A stretch of 64,000 nt of DNA from Clostridium aestuarii (GCF_026735135.1 NZ_JAPQER010000002.1:682001-746000), one strand, 5' to 3'. Shown: positions 18,164-27,540, numbered from the stretch's first letter. Made by a program: numbers and translations. The notes: generated by a model not told the origin, from the letters alone.

Positions 18164-18309
18164 AACTGAAATTACTCCATTTAGAAATCATATCTCTTTT
18201 CAATCTAATTGTTATTTTTTATAAACCTCTTCTGTAATATAATCATCTGTCCAAATCATTGTAAAATGACCTTATTATTTGCAATATATACATTTTATGG
18301 TTAATATTT

Positions 18310-20046
18310 TTAATATTTAAATTGAGCTATAATAATATTCATTTCTTCTGCTAATTCAGCCAATGATTCACTTGCATTTGATATTTGTTCCATTGAAGCA
18401 GTTTGTTCTTCTACTGAAGCAGATACTTCTTCTGTAGCAGCTGCATTTTCTTCGGATATTGCTGATAAATTCTCAATACTACTAATTATATTATCTTTTT
18501 TGTTTGCCATCATTTTTTCTGATTCATTCAATGTATCTATTGCTTTTCTTGTTTTTTCTATGGCTTGTGCGATTCCTTCAAATTTATTTTCAGTTTCTTT
18601 CACACTTTCAGTTTGTTCATTTACAATTGTAGTCATTTGCTGCATTGTAATAACTGCATTTTCAGTTTTTGATTTTAAATCATTAATAGTTTTAGAAATT
18701 TCTTCTGTAAATTGGTTAGATTGCTCTGCCAATTTTCTAATTTCATCTGCTACTACTGCGAAACCTTTTCCAGCTTCTCCTGCGCGAGCTGATTCTATTG
18801 CTGCATTTAATGCTAATAAGTTAGTTTGCTCTGCAATGTTCTTAATCATTTCACTAGATTGATAAATCTTTTCCGCACTTTTATTTGAATTCACAATTAC
18901 ATCATTAATTTGTTGTGATGCATTCTGATTTATTTTTGTTTTTTCAACTAAGTCTTCAATATTTTTAATACCTTCTTCTTTTAACTGCGTAACTTTGTCT
19001 GCTGATTGATTTAATTCTTTTAGTTTATCTTGTCCATCATCTATCAATACTCCTAATTCATTAATATTAGCAACAGCTTTTTCTATATCTTTTGCTTGCT
19101 CATTAGAACCATTTGCAATTTCTCCTATTGTTCTAGCCACTTCCTGTGAAGCTGTTGATGATTGTTGACATGTTGCTGTCAGTTCTTCTGATGAAGCTGC
19201 TACCTGTTGAGATGCTTTGGAAATATCCTTAATAACATTTTTTAACGCTTGGGTAAGATTTTTAAACGCTAATGCTAACTGTCCTATTTCATCCTTCTTC
19301 TTTAGAAATTTATCTGGTATATCTTTTCTTATATCTAATTCAGCCATTTGTTTAGCATAATTTGTTGTATCAACAATAGCATGAGTTATCGTTCTAGCAA
19401 TTATATAAGCAACAAATATTGCCAATATTAATCCTGCTGTACTTATAACAACTAATCTATTTCTAAGCTGACTTATATGTTTTTCTATAAATTGATTAGA
19501 TTTCTCACTAGGTACCCCTATAAATAGTATTCCAATAACATCTTTATCTTTATCTAGTAATGGCTTATATACAGTCATATAAGGCTTTCCTAAAATATCT
19601 GCTTTTCCAATATATTCTTTTCCTTGTGTCACATCTTTATACGCTAAACTCTCTTTTCCCAAGAAAGTTCCTATAGCTCTTTCGCCGTCTTCAGTCATAA
19701 TATTTGTTGCAATTCTTTTAAAGTCATCCCCATTTTTACTAAATATAGTTGCTACATTTCCCATACTATCTAAAACAGCATCCACCATTTCATTTCTAGA
19801 CTCTATGTTCTTACCATTTTCATCTATCAATTGACCATTTTTATAATAAACATTCCCAAAATACTGTTGAAAATAATAAGTTGATGAAGAAATATCTCCC
19901 CTAAGCTTTTCTGTCAACAATTCATTTTGAAGCATTTTCATTCCATTTAAGCCTTTACTATAATCTAAAAAACTTATAGTTGAAATTATTAAAATAAGCA
20001 ACGCACAAAAATAAATAATAAGTTTTGTTTTTATACTTTTCATCAT
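18310..20046 (-). CDS. Methyl-accepting chemotaxis protein with Cache-type sensor
   Basis: A 578-residue receptor with membrane segments near residues 8-27 and 198-218. The extracytoplasmic part is a Cache_3-Cache_2-like domain, with [20 protein letters not shown] and [20 protein letters not shown] as typical strands. HAMP and signalling domains follow, with tip [20 protein letters not shown]. The first of two adjacent ATGs at 20046 overlaps the stop of an upstream 99-codon gene (ATGA), so translation is probably coupled. The ligand is unknown; Cache domains often bind small carboxylates or amino acids. Confidence 0.92.
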   Translation of the reverse strand: MMKSIKTKLIIYFCALLILIISTISFLDYSKGLNGMKMLQNELLTEKLRGDISSSTYYFQQYFGNVYYKNGQLIDENGKNIESRNEMVDAVLDSMGNVATIFSKNGDDFKRIATNIMTEDGERAIGTFLGKESLAYKDVTQGKEYIGKADILGKPYMTVYKPLLDKDKDVIGILFIGVPSEKSNQFIEKHISQLRNRLVVISTAGLILAIFVAYIIARTITHAIVDTTNYAKQMAELDIRKDIPDKFLKKKDEIGQLALAFKNLTQALKNVIKDISKASQQVAASSEELTATCQQSSTASQEVARTIGEIANGSNEQAKDIEKAVANINELGVLIDDGQDKLKELNQSADKVTQLKEEGIKNIEDLVEKTKINQNASQQINDVIVNSNKSAEKIYQSSEMIKNIAEQTNLLALNAAIESARAGEAGKGFAVVADEIRKLAEQSNQFTEEISKTINDLKSKTENAVITMQQMTTIVNEQTESVKETENKFEGIAQAIEKTRKAIDTLNESEKMMANKKDNIISSIENLSAISEENAAATEEVSASVEEQTASMEQISNASESLAELAEEMNIIIAQFKY

Positions 20047-20342
20047 AGAGCACTTCCTTTCATTCGCCTTGATTCGCTATTTTTATTTATTATTCTATAT
20101 TTTTTTACTTTTTCCTCTAATTTTCGATATTTTTTTATGATTTTAACCTTATTTTTTAATACAATATTAAAACGCATTAGTTCTAAAATCTCAATTATCA
20201 ATATAACTTCATCACAGTTTCCACTTATATTTAAAAGCATGCATAAAAAGTTCTCCTTTTTTATGCGTATTGTACTTATCCAATATTCCTCTATACTCAA
20301 ATAGGGTGAACAAGCTTTTAGCTGTCGCAAAAACTCATCCAC
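20043..20342 (-). CDS. Hypothetical 99-residue protein overlapping the chemoreceptor gene
   Basis: Not recognised. The protein has a mildly hydrophobic middle ([22 protein letters not shown]) split by polar residues and a very basic C-terminal third ([18 protein letters not shown]). Its last codons contain the AGGAAG ribosome binding site of the chemoreceptor and its stop overlaps the receptor's ATG by four bases. The own start at 20342 has AGGGTGG directly against the ATG, poor spacing; an internal ATG near residue 35 has AAGGAG about 13 bases upstream. It may be a real small partner of the receptor or only a leader frame. Confidence 0.45.
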   Translation of the reverse strand: MDEFLRQLKACSPYLSIEEYWISTIRIKKENFLCMLLNISGNCDEVILIIEILELMRFNIVLKNKVKIIKKYRKLEEKVKKYRIINKNSESRRMKGSAL

Positions 20343-20457
20343 CCTAAATAATTATTATATTCTTACTACTAATTTCGTTTCTTATATTTTAGTATATACT
20401 CATTTTTAATATCAATAAAGTTAAGAACCTGTTTTGTAGGAACACCGTAACCTTTAA

Positions 20458-21810
20458 TTATCGATATAGCTTCACTACACATTCACAATGCGGCGTTGAT
20501 GGGAACATGTCCTTAGCTATTACCTTTTCAACCTTATATCCAGCCTCTATAAGAACATTCAAATCATTAACCAATGTTTTAGGATTACAAGAAACATAAA
20601 TTATATCCTTAGCATCAAAGTCTATTACATATTTTAATGCAACCGGATGAACTCCTGGTCTTGGTGGATCTAAAATTATTATATCTGGTTTAGCTTTTAC
20701 ATTCTTTATTACCTTAGCCACATCTCCTGCTATAAACTCACAGTTATCAATAGCATTAAGCTTAGCATTTTCATTAGCTGCTTTAACTGCTTCCTCTATA
20801 AGCTCAATTCCTATAACCTTTTTAGCATTATTGGCTGCTATTTGACCTATAGTTCCTGTTCCACAATAAAGGTCAAATACTACTTTAGATTTTGCATCTC
20901 CCATAAATTCTCTAACTATGCTGTATAATTTTTCTGCTCCTCTTGAGTTAGTTTGGAAAAATGAAAAAGGAGATATTTTAAATTTAAGACCTAATAATTC
21001 TTCTGTAATATAATCCTGTCCATATAATATTTTAAGCTCATCTGCCTGAACCACATCTGATAGAGAGTCATTTATCGTATGAAGTATTCCTTTTAATTCT
21101 CCCTTATAATGCAATCCTTTTAGCATTTCTGTAATCTCGCTCATATCAAAGTCTATCTGAGATGTTGTTACTAAATTTATAAGAAGCTCTCCTGTATTCT
21201 TACCCTGTCTAATAACTAAGTTTCTTAAATATCCTTCATGGCTCATTATTCTGTAATGAGATAATTTTTTTTCTCTAAAATACTTTAATACTGTTTTCAA
21301 GACTATTCTAAAATTCTCATCTACTATTTGACATTCATCAGCTGTAATTATTCCAAAGCTTTTTCCCTTCATATGCATTCCAAGGCAAAGTTCTCCACCT
21401 TTTTCCATATCTCCAAAGGTAAATTCCATCTTGTTTCTATATTCCCATTCTTCTGGACTTCCTTCTATACCTAGAAATTCAAAATCTTTAATTCCTGCAT
21501 TTTTAAATAATTTAAGTACCTGCTCTTTCTTAAATTCCAACTGTTTTTCATAGGAAATAAATTGGTGGGAACATCCTCCGCACAATTCAAAAACAGGACA
21601 TTTTGCTTTTATCTTATAATCTGCATCTTCAATAATTTCATTTATCTTTGCTTGTGCATTACCACTTTTAAACTTATGTACAAAAGCCTTCACCTTTTGA
21701 CCTGGAAGTGCATTTTTAATTAAAACCTTTTTACCCTCGTAATAAGCCACTCCAAACCCTGGGAATTCTGTATCTACAACATTAAATTCATATACTTTTC
21801 TCTTTCTCAT
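20458..21810 (-). CDS. rlmD: 23S rRNA (uracil-5-)-methyltransferase RlmD/RlmCD type
   Basis: A 450-residue TrmA-family enzyme making 5-methyluridine in 23S rRNA with S-adenosylmethionine. An N-terminal TRAM domain (about residues 1-60) is followed by the iron-sulfur cysteines in [12 protein letters not shown], the SAM site [15 protein letters not shown], the [10 protein letters not shown] motif and the nucleophile region [14 protein letters not shown] lies before the ATG. It directly follows the RDD-like gene by ten bases. Which uridine is modified (747 or 1939, or both) cannot be told here. Confidence 0.9.
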   Translation of the reverse strand: MRKRKVYEFNVVDTEFPGFGVAYYEGKKVLIKNALPGQKVKAFVHKFKSGNAQAKINEIIEDADYKIKAKCPVFELCGGCSHQFISYEKQLEFKKEQVLKLFKNAGIKDFEFLGIEGSPEEWEYRNKMEFTFGDMEKGGELCLGMHMKGKSFGIITADECQIVDENFRIVLKTVLKYFREKKLSHYRIMSHEGYLRNLVIRQGKNTGELLINLVTTSQIDFDMSEITEMLKGLHYKGELKGILHTINDSLSDVVQADELKILYGQDYITEELLGLKFKISPFSFFQTNSRGAEKLYSIVREFMGDAKSKVVFDLYCGTGTIGQIAANNAKKVIGIELIEEAVKAANENAKLNAIDNCEFIAGDVAKVIKNVKAKPDIIILDPPRPGVHPVALKYVIDFDAKDIIYVSCNPKTLVNDLNVLIEAGYKVEKVIAKDMFPSTPHCECVVKLYR

Positions 21811-21820
21811 ATGTTCACTC

Positions 21821-22123
21821 CTAGACTATTTTAGATATTTTAAGATTTGCTACTTTTTTACCAATAGTTTGTGCCTTTTTATATTCTGCAATACTTGTGC
21901 TAACTAATGATACTACTACATAAAAAATAAACAACATAGGAACTATTTCCTTTACATAATACCCAAACAAAATTCTTAACAAAAGATCAAATACAAATAA
22001 AGCTGCTACAGAAATTATGGCTGTAACTATTAAATCTATAAGATTTGCTTTAAAAGTATCTAAAAAACTTATTTTTTTAGTTATGTCTTTTGTGTTTTCT
22101 TCAAATTCATTTTGTTCTAACAC
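21821..22123 (-). CDS. Small RDD-family-like membrane protein
   Basis: A 100-residue protein with two membrane segments (about residues 30-52 and 60-80) and the closing motif [11 protein letters not shown], which matches the end of RDD domains. The usual Arg-Asp-Asp start is reduced to [12 protein letters not shown]-like proteins are poorly understood membrane proteins, some linked to ion transport. It precedes rlmD closely and probably shares its transcript. Confidence 0.7.
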   Translation of the reverse strand: MLEQNEFEENTKDITKKISFLDTFKANLIDLIVTAIISVAALFVFDLLLRILFGYYVKEIVPMLFIFYVVVSLVSTSIAEYKKAQTIGKKVANLKISKIV

Positions 22124-22263
22124 ATTAAATTCCTCCTAATTAGTCAAACATAAATATTTGGCTTAAATTGTATTAAACTATAAGTTTCAAAGTTCGTTAC
22201 TTATATAAAGTACAATATTAAGAATACACATAAAAAAAACATTTTTCAATAGTATATAAAAAC

Positions 22264-22293
22264 AAAAAGACTCTAGCAATACGCCAGAGTTTT
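22264..22293. terminator. Symmetric terminator-like hairpin
   Basis: ACTCT and AGAGT arms with a partly paired interior, flanked by A-rich and T-rich runs on both sides, so it can act in either direction. It lies about 200 bases past the DUF134 gene and 140 bases before the RDD gene on the minus strand. Confidence 0.55.
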
Positions 22294-22320
22294 TTTGTCA
22301 GATGATATGACCAATAAGCA

Positions 22321-22396
22321 GGTCAATTGCCTATCATAACAGGTCAACTGCCTGCTAAATCGAAAATTTATCGTCAACTGCCTTATGGTCAATTGC
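22321..22396. repeat. Four copies of a GGTCAA(C/T)TGCC motif
   Basis: Copies at 22321-22331, 22342-22352, 22372-22382 and 22387-22396. The second lies within the partial palindrome CAGGTCAACTGCCTG. Spacing is irregular (about 20, 30 and 15 bases). Two more copies occur at 35155-35183, also beside a terminator hairpin. The rest of the 364-base gap between the RDD and DUF134 genes is AT-rich with nothing else recognised. Confidence 0.6.
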
Positions 22397-22487
22397 TGAT
22401 TTGTAAAAAATGATAATTCAATTTTTACAATATTTACATTTTTAATATACATCTTTTATTTGAAAATGTCAATAAATTTTTTTAAAC

Positions 22488-22937
22488 TTATATTTCTTTA
22501 TTTTTTCTACTACAGTCTTTATCACAAAAATTCTCTTTTCTTACACATGTGAGTTCGATTGAACCACATTTAGGACACTCTCTTTTATTATTTTCATAAT
22601 TTATTTCAAATGCGTTTCCACAATTCAAACATCTTAATGTACAAACATTAATAGTATAATTTCCACCCTCTATTTTTATGGCTTTCCCCTCTGTTAATGC
22701 TTGTGTTACCTTTCTTCTCGCTCCATCAATTATATTTTGAAAAGTCTGTCTTGAAACCATCATCTTTTCTGCACATTGTTCTTGATTTAATTTTTCGATA
22801 TCCTTAAGTCTCATAGCTTCTAACTCTTCTATTTTTAAAACAATTTCCTGAAGCTCACATTTTCTTTTACCCAGAGGAACAAAATAATTGTTTTCAGGGA
22901 AAAATTGAACTCTCCTCCATTTTACTGGTCTCGGCAT
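22488..22937 (-). CDS. DUF134 family DNA-binding protein with C-terminal zinc ribbon
   Basis: A 149-residue protein beginning MPRPVKWRRVQFFPENNYF, the DUF134 signature, with a sigma-70-region-4-like helix-turn-helix (about residues 35-85; CAEKMMVSRQTFQNIIDGAR) and C-terminal cysteine pairs CLNC, CPKC and CDKDC that suggest zinc binding. The ATG at 22937 has GAGGAG six bases upstream. DUF134 genes usually travel with NifX-like and Fe-S MinD-type genes, as here. It probably regulates them, but that is inferred from context. A terminator separates it from the NifX-like gene upstream. Confidence 0.85.
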   Translation of the reverse strand: MPRPVKWRRVQFFPENNYFVPLGKRKCELQEIVLKIEELEAMRLKDIEKLNQEQCAEKMMVSRQTFQNIIDGARRKVTQALTEGKAIKIEGGNYTINVCTLRCLNCGNAFEINYENNKRECPKCGSIELTCVRKENFCDKDCSRKNKEI

Positions 22938-23014
22938 ATCATTCTCCTCACATTTTTTATAACTTATAACTCTTAAACTCATTTATTTTTTATTATAACA
23001 TATTTTAATAATAT

Positions 23015-23044
23015 AAAAAAAGAGTGAATACTCACCCTTTTTTT
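23015..23044 (-). terminator. Terminator of the NifX-like/MinD operon
   Basis: AAAAAAAG and CTTTTTTT arms with an inner GTGA/TCAC pairing and one mismatch, followed by a minus-strand T-run. It directly adjoins the stop of the upstream gene. Confidence 0.7.
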
Positions 23045-23045
23045 A

Positions 23046-23402
23046 TTATTCGTTACAGTGTCCTTCATGTTCATGTTCAGTACATACAGAACCTGTAGAT
23101 TTTAATGTTCCTGCTAAGAATGCTTCTACTGATTTTTCTGCTTCTCCTACAGCACCTACGACTACTTCTATACCATTTTCATTAAATAAATCTTGTGCAG
23201 TTGCTCCCATTCCACCAGCAATTATTACATTTGCATCATTTTCTTTTAAGAATACAGGTAAATATCCTGGTCTATGTCCTGGGTTTGCTATCATTTCACT
23301 ACCTAAAACCTTTTTTCCCTCAACATTATACATTCTAAATCCTTCACAATGTCCAAAATGTCCACTTACCATATTTCCATCTACTGCTACTGCTATTTTC
23401 AT
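23046..23402 (-). CDS. NifX/NifB-associated cofactor-binding domain protein with His/Cys tail
   Basis: A 118-residue protein of the dinitrogenase iron-molybdenum cofactor family (MKIAVAVDGNMVSGHFGHCEGF; later GGMGATAQDLFNENGIEVVVG). No nitrogenase genes are near, so it belongs to the non-nitrogenase branch that includes the Desulfovibrio orange protein. The tail CTEHEHEGHCNE is rich in possible metal ligands. It closes an operon of two ferredoxin-type MinD ATPases and a second copy of the same fold. Confidence 0.85.
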   Translation of the reverse strand: MKIAVAVDGNMVSGHFGHCEGFRMYNVEGKKVLGSEMIANPGHRPGYLPVFLKENDANVIIAGGMGATAQDLFNENGIEVVVGAVGEAEKSVEAFLAGTLKSTGSVCTEHEHEGHCNE

Positions 23403-23428
23403 TTAAACTTCCTCCTTTTATTGTACTA

Positions 23429-24283
23429 TTAATTTTTATGAATATTATCTTTAATTTTATTCCACATTTTTATTATTGCTAAATTAGCTTTGCTATCTTT
23501 GTATTCTGTAATAGACTTTAAATTATTAATAGCTTTCATTACAGTATCATCATAAGGTATTTCTCCTACGACTTCATATTTATTATCACAACAATATTTT
23601 TTTATTTCTTCTGCAACTTCTAAATTTATATCTGCTTTATTTATACATACTAAAGATTTTATTTTAAAGAAATCACATACTGACAGAACCCTTTTCATGT
23701 CTTCAAGTCCTGATTTTGTTGGTTCTGTTACTACTAAAACAGCATCTGCACCAGTAATTGATGCCATAACTGCACAACCTATTCCTGGTGATCCATCAGA
23801 AATTATCATTCTATCATCCTGTGCATATTGCTTAGCTTTTTTTCTAACCTCAGTTACCAATTTGCCTGAGCCATCTGCACCTATTTCCATTTCTGCTCTG
23901 GAAACAACACCTTTTTCTGTTTTAGTAATCATAGTTCTTGCTCCAATATCGTCAACCAGCTTAATAGCATCTGAAGGACATATAATCGAACATGCACCGC
24001 AACCTTCACATTTATGCTCATTTATTCTGCAATCTTTTATTGCATCAAATCTGCATACTTCTTCACATTTCCCACATTTGATACATGCCTCTTCGTCCAT
24101 TATTGCTTTTTTTCCTGTAACAAAATCTTTTTTATGTTCATCCTGTCCTTTATACATCAAATAAAGATTAGGAGCATCAACATCACAATCCGCTTTTATT
24201 ACATCTTTAGCAAGTTCTGATAAAGCTACCGAAATAGTAGTTTTTCCTGTTCCACCTTTTCCGCTAATTACAACTAGTTCCAA
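23429..24283 (-). CDS. MinD/Mrp-type ATPase with inserted 2[4Fe-4S] ferredoxin domain (second copy)
   Basis: A 284-residue P-loop ATPase with deviant Walker A GKGGTGKTT and the switch-like DGSPGIGC. A ferredoxin insert (about residues 60-115) carries CIKCGKCEEVC and CEGCGACSIICP, enough for two [4Fe-4S] clusters. Its N-terminus overlaps the end of the paralogous gene by ten bases. Pairs like this are found in the Desulfovibrio orange-protein complex operon and are assumed to handle Fe-S or mixed-metal clusters. The precise task in clostridia is not established. Confidence 0.88.
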   Translation of the reverse strand: MELVVISGKGGTGKTTISVALSELAKDVIKADCDVDAPNLYLMYKGQDEHKKDFVTGKKAIMDEEACIKCGKCEEVCRFDAIKDCRINEHKCEGCGACSIICPSDAIKLVDDIGARTMITKTEKGVVSRAEMEIGADGSGKLVTEVRKKAKQYAQDDRMIISDGSPGIGCAVMASITGADAVLVVTEPTKSGLEDMKRVLSVCDFFKIKSLVCINKADINLEVAEEIKKYCCDNKYEVVGEIPYDDTVMKAINNLKSITEYKDSKANLAIIKMWNKIKDNIHKN

Positions 24284-25104
24284 GATATCACCACCTCCAT
24301 TTCGGAAGCTATATTTTTAAATATTTTCTTGTATTTATCATTTTCTACAAGCATTTTACCTTTAGAATAAATTTCAGCAACTTCTCTACTATAAGGTACT
24401 GCTCCAAATACATTAATATTTTCATTTTTGCAATAATCTCTTATTATATTATGTTTATTGATTTCCTTATTGATTATAACACCAAAAGGAATATTAAACT
24501 TTCTAACAAGTTCTACTGCTAACTTTAAATCATGAAGACCAAATTCTGTTGTTTCTGTTACAAGTGCTGCTGCATCTACACTTTGAAGTATATTAACTAC
24601 ATTACAGGATGTTCCTGGAGAACAGTCTATTATATTGATTCCTTCATTTGCTTTCTTCAAAAGAGTTTTAATAACTGGAACAGCCATAGGCTCTCCTATA
24701 TTCAACAAACCACGTTTACATACTGTTCCTTCTGATAAACCTTCTTCAATCACACCAGTAGTTCTTTCTTCATAATGCACAGCACCAACAGGACATACTA
24801 TTTCACATACTCCACAACCGTGGCATAATTTTTCAAATAGTATTATATCTTTTTTAGTTTTAGCAAGTGCATTAAACTGACATGCCTCTGCACATTTACC
24901 ACACATAATACATTTTTCATCATCTACTAAAGGGTAAATAACTTTAACTTCTTCTTTTTTAGTAATATCAGGCTTCAAAAATATAAATCCATTTGGTTCT
25001 TCAACATCTGCATCTATGTAAGAAGCCTTTAATATCTTTACTAAATTTGTTGATACTGTTGTTTTCCCAGTTCCACCTTTTCCGCTTAATATTGCTATAT
25101 TCAA
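24274..25104 (-). CDS. MinD/Mrp-type ATPase with inserted 2[4Fe-4S] ferredoxin domain (first copy)
   Basis: A 276-residue paralogue of the next gene, with Walker A GKGGTGKTT, DCSPGTSC, and ferredoxin cysteines CIMCGKCAEAC and CHGCGVCEIVCP. It also has the Cys-containing GTVCKRGLLNIGEP that is typical of this copy. The two probably form a heterodimer, as the 10-base gene overlap suggests matched synthesis. It follows the first NifX-like gene by 14 bases. Confidence 0.88.
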   Translation of the reverse strand: MNIAILSGKGGTGKTTVSTNLVKILKASYIDADVEEPNGFIFLKPDITKKEEVKVIYPLVDDEKCIMCGKCAEACQFNALAKTKKDIILFEKLCHGCGVCEIVCPVGAVHYEERTTGVIEEGLSEGTVCKRGLLNIGEPMAVPVIKTLLKKANEGINIIDCSPGTSCNVVNILQSVDAAALVTETTEFGLHDLKLAVELVRKFNIPFGVIINKEINKHNIIRDYCKNENINVFGAVPYSREVAEIYSKGKMLVENDKYKKIFKNIASEMEVVISWN

Positions 25105-25118
25105 ACTAGCTCAACTCC

Positions 25119-25484
25119 TTATTTGTGCATTCCATTGTGAGCAGTACCTGCATGAGCTATTTCTTGAAGTTTTCCATCTAAATATAAAGCTATAATATCT
25201 TCAACTTTTTCTTCTGTTCCCTTGAAGATTTTTATACCTGAACCATCTAATATTCTAAAAGCATTAGGACCTGCAGCACCTGTTATTACAATATTTACAT
25301 CATTGTCAACAACTTGCTGTGCTGCTGCTATTCCTGCTCCTTGAGCTGATGTCACTCCTTTATTTTCTAGCACTGTATATTCTTTTGTTTCTGTATCAAA
25401 AATCTGAAAATAACTACATCTACCAAATCTTGAATCCAAAACATCTGTTTTTACTTTTCCTGAAGATGATACTAATATTTTCAT
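25119..25484 (-). CDS. NifX/NifB-associated cofactor-binding domain protein (operon head)
   Basis: A 121-residue member of the same family as the gene at 23046 (MKILVSSSGK, DSRFGRCSYFQIFD, GVTSAQGAGIAAAQQVVDN, ITGAAGPNAFRIL). It ends HAGTAHNGMHK with some histidines but no cysteines. Family members bind iron-molybdenum or other metal-sulfur cofactors. It is the first gene of the Fe-S ATPase operon; repeated ATGGCA boxes lie in its promoter, shared with the divergent hydrolase gene. Confidence 0.85.
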   Translation of the reverse strand: MKILVSSSGKVKTDVLDSRFGRCSYFQIFDTETKEYTVLENKGVTSAQGAGIAAAQQVVDNDVNIVITGAAGPNAFRILDGSGIKIFKGTEEKVEDIIALYLDGKLQEIAHAGTAHNGMHK

Positions 25485-25504
25485 TTAAATACCTCCTACT
25501 CTAT

Positions 25505-25587
25505 TTATGCCACATATACTTATTTTTAGTTTCATGGCATATGCTGAATACATTATACACCAATTATTGTTTTATGGCAAATGCCAT
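25505..25587. promoter_or_regulatory. Repeated ATGGCA/TGCCAT boxes in a divergent promoter
   Basis: TATGCCA at 25506-25512, ATGGCATATGC at 25534-25544 and the inverted pair ATGGCA-AA-TGCCAT at 25574-25587. All lie in the 177-base gap between the NifX-like operon (minus) and the hydrolase gene (plus). The repeated and inverted arrangement looks like an operator for one shared regulator, possibly the DUF134 protein. Confidence 0.4.
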
Positions 25588-25661
25588 TTATTAAATTGTT
25601 ATAAATTTTAATTTGTGATATATTTTAATATGAAAACTAAATTTCAAAGGATGTGGCAACA

Positions 25662-26552
25662 ATGGAATTAACTAAGATAAAAGGAAATACATATTACATA
25701 GACTCTCCAACAAATATAGGAGTATACGTATTTAAAAATAAATTCTGTGCATTAATTGATTCAGGATTGGATAACTCAGCTGCAAAAAAATTTGATGATA
25801 TATTAAAAAACAATGGTCTTCATCCAAAATATATTATCAATACCCATGCTCATTTGGATCACTGCGGTGGAAACCATTATTTCAACCAAAATTATACAGG
25901 TACTATTGTATATACTTCACAAAAAGAAAAATTATACATGGAAAATCCTCAGCTTCTTTCTACTATAGTTTCTTCAGCTCCCCCTATAAAAAAAATAGCT
26001 GTAAAAGCAAAACCTTTTAAGGTCGATTACATTTTGGAATACGGTACTAATAAAATAAATGATGAAAAATTTGAAATTATTCCTTTAAAAGGACATTCTG
26101 AAGAACACATAGGAATTATAACACCTGAAAAAGTTTGTTTTTTGGGAGACTGCATATTCAGCGCTGAGACACTTGATAAATATCCTTTTCCTTTTTTATT
26201 TGATATTGAAGCAAGTATAGAAACTCTTGAAAATCTTAGAGAAGTTGATGCAGATTACTTTGTAATAAGTCATGGTAAAAATATACTTACTAAAGCTGAA
26301 CTTTTAACTTTAATAGATAAAAACATTGAAAACATTGAAAAATACATAGACATGATTTTAGAACTTTTAGATCAGCCTTGCACTAGAGAAGATATTCTTG
26401 AAAATATAATGATATTAGATGATATATCCGTAGGAATCAGAAAGTATATGCTTAATCTATCTTCTATTTCTGCATTTATTTCTTATCTTTATAATAAAGA
26501 TCTAATTGATTGTTCTATTGAAGATGGAAAACTTTATTATTTCAAAAAATAA
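25662..26552 (+). CDS. Metallo-beta-lactamase-fold hydrolase
   Basis: A 296-residue protein with the metal motif NTHAHLDHCGG (His62, His64, Asp66, His67) and later ligands in GHSEEH, LGDCIF and ISHG. The C-terminal third (about 220-296) resembles a small winged-helix extension. The fold covers thiolesterases, RNases, glyoxalases and others, so the substrate is open. The ATG at 25662 is used with AAGGA ten bases upstream; the longer frame's GTG touches that site. It is divergent from the NifX-like operon and ends at a strong terminator. Confidence 0.85.
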   Translation: MELTKIKGNTYYIDSPTNIGVYVFKNKFCALIDSGLDNSAAKKFDDILKNNGLHPKYIINTHAHLDHCGGNHYFNQNYTGTIVYTSQKEKLYMENPQLLSTIVSSAPPIKKIAVKAKPFKVDYILEYGTNKINDEKFEIIPLKGHSEEHIGIITPEKVCFLGDCIFSAETLDKYPFPFLFDIEASIETLENLREVDADYFVISHGKNILTKAELLTLIDKNIENIEKYIDMILELLDQPCTREDILENIMILDDISVGIRKYMLNLSSISAFISYLYNKDLIDCSIEDGKLYYFKK

Positions 26553-26562
26553 TAAAAACATA

Positions 26563-26606
26563 TCCTCCTTGATGAATATTAAAATTAACTTCAAGGAGGA
26601 CTTTTT
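26563..26606 (+). terminator. Terminator of the MBL-fold hydrolase gene
   Basis: Arms TCCTCCTTGA (26563-26572) and TCAAGGAGGA (26591-26600) followed by CTTTTT on the plus strand. Confidence 0.85.
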
Positions 26607-26649
26607 CCAATTTGTTATTCTAATTTTTTAATCTATACTTGAAATAATT

Positions 26650-27447
26650 TTATTTTATCTTTATATCAAATTCTCTCATAGACCTTAGTTTCCCTCTATA
26701 CTCTATTTTTCCTGCTTCTATTAATTTTCTTAATCTATAATCAATAAATGTATCTCCTACCACTTGTTGTGACATTCCCATAACAGTACCTATTACCCTT
26801 GCTGCTTTCATAAATTCATTAGGGGTATATTCTAATATATCTGCATCATAATAGCTCTCATCTACATTAATTATTTTTCCATCTTTCAAAATTCTTAACG
26901 TAGATTTGCTTTTTCTAAGTTCATTCCATTCATCCATAAACATTTGTTTTGTATCTTCTTTTATTAGGGAAATATTTTCTAAAGCTTTTCCTATTTCTTC
27001 TGGATTACATTCTCCAGTTGCTCTAGCTTTATATTTTTCACCATTGAATTCTTTTTCTACACTTTTCGACACTGATATTTCATATATTTCATTATTTTTA
27101 AATCTATTAGCTAAATACCTTAGAGCAGTTTGCTCTATAACATTATCACCATGCCAAACTATTATTTTACCATCTTCTGGAATAGATAACTCTAAGTTAT
27201 AATTTTCTTCAATTTCTTTGTCAATTTCCTTTATAAATTCTAGTTCTACAGTTTCAATAAACATTTGTTTAAACCATTGAACTCTTTTGTCTATATTTCG
27301 TTCAAGCTCATATATACTACCTGTAGAAAGATCATCTCTAAAACACCTTGTTTCTCCATAGTATTTGCTATCTTTATGTTCTTTAAAATATACTCTTATA
27401 GTTCCTCTTGGCGAATCTCCTATAGCTATATGGAAATAGTTACTCAC
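26650..27447 (-). CDS. DUF1835/DUF3658 domain protein
   Basis: A 265-residue soluble protein. The N-terminal half begins YFHIAIGDSPRGTIRVYF and has FRDDLSTGSIYEL and IIVWHGDNVIEQTALRYL, the DUF1835 pattern. The C-terminal half (WNELRKSKSTLRILKDGKII and on) fits DUF3658. Function is unknown in the family. AGGGGA-type binding site precedes the ATG. It has no obvious operon partner. Confidence 0.75.
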   Translation of the reverse strand: MSNYFHIAIGDSPRGTIRVYFKEHKDSKYYGETRCFRDDLSTGSIYELERNIDKRVQWFKQMFIETVELEFIKEIDKEIEENYNLELSIPEDGKIIVWHGDNVIEQTALRYLANRFKNNEIYEISVSKSVEKEFNGEKYKARATGECNPEEIGKALENISLIKEDTKQMFMDEWNELRKSKSTLRILKDGKIINVDESYYDADILEYTPNEFMKAARVIGTVMGMSQQVVGDTFIDYRLRKLIEAGKIEYRGKLRSMREFDIKIK

Positions 27448-27540
27448 AATATCCCCTCCAATAATTAAACTATTTTTATTATATATACCATAAAAACATT
27501 ATTGCAACAAATAATTATATTTTCTGATTAATTAATATTA

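Noticed and set aside
20400..20457. A riboswitch-like element near AACCTG...GTAACC
   Set aside because: It lies downstream of rlmD, pairing is poor and no known aptamer core matches.
22321..22396. CRISPR array
   Set aside because: The repeated unit is only about 10 bases, spacing is irregular and no cas gene is present.
23046..25484. Nitrogenase-related locus
   Set aside because: NifX-like domains and MinD ATPases occur without nifHDK; no nitrogenase gene is visible.
25319..25594. A 91-codon plus-strand frame
   Set aside because: It is antisense to the NifX-like gene and covers the divergent promoter; the peptide is low-complexity hydrophobic sequence.
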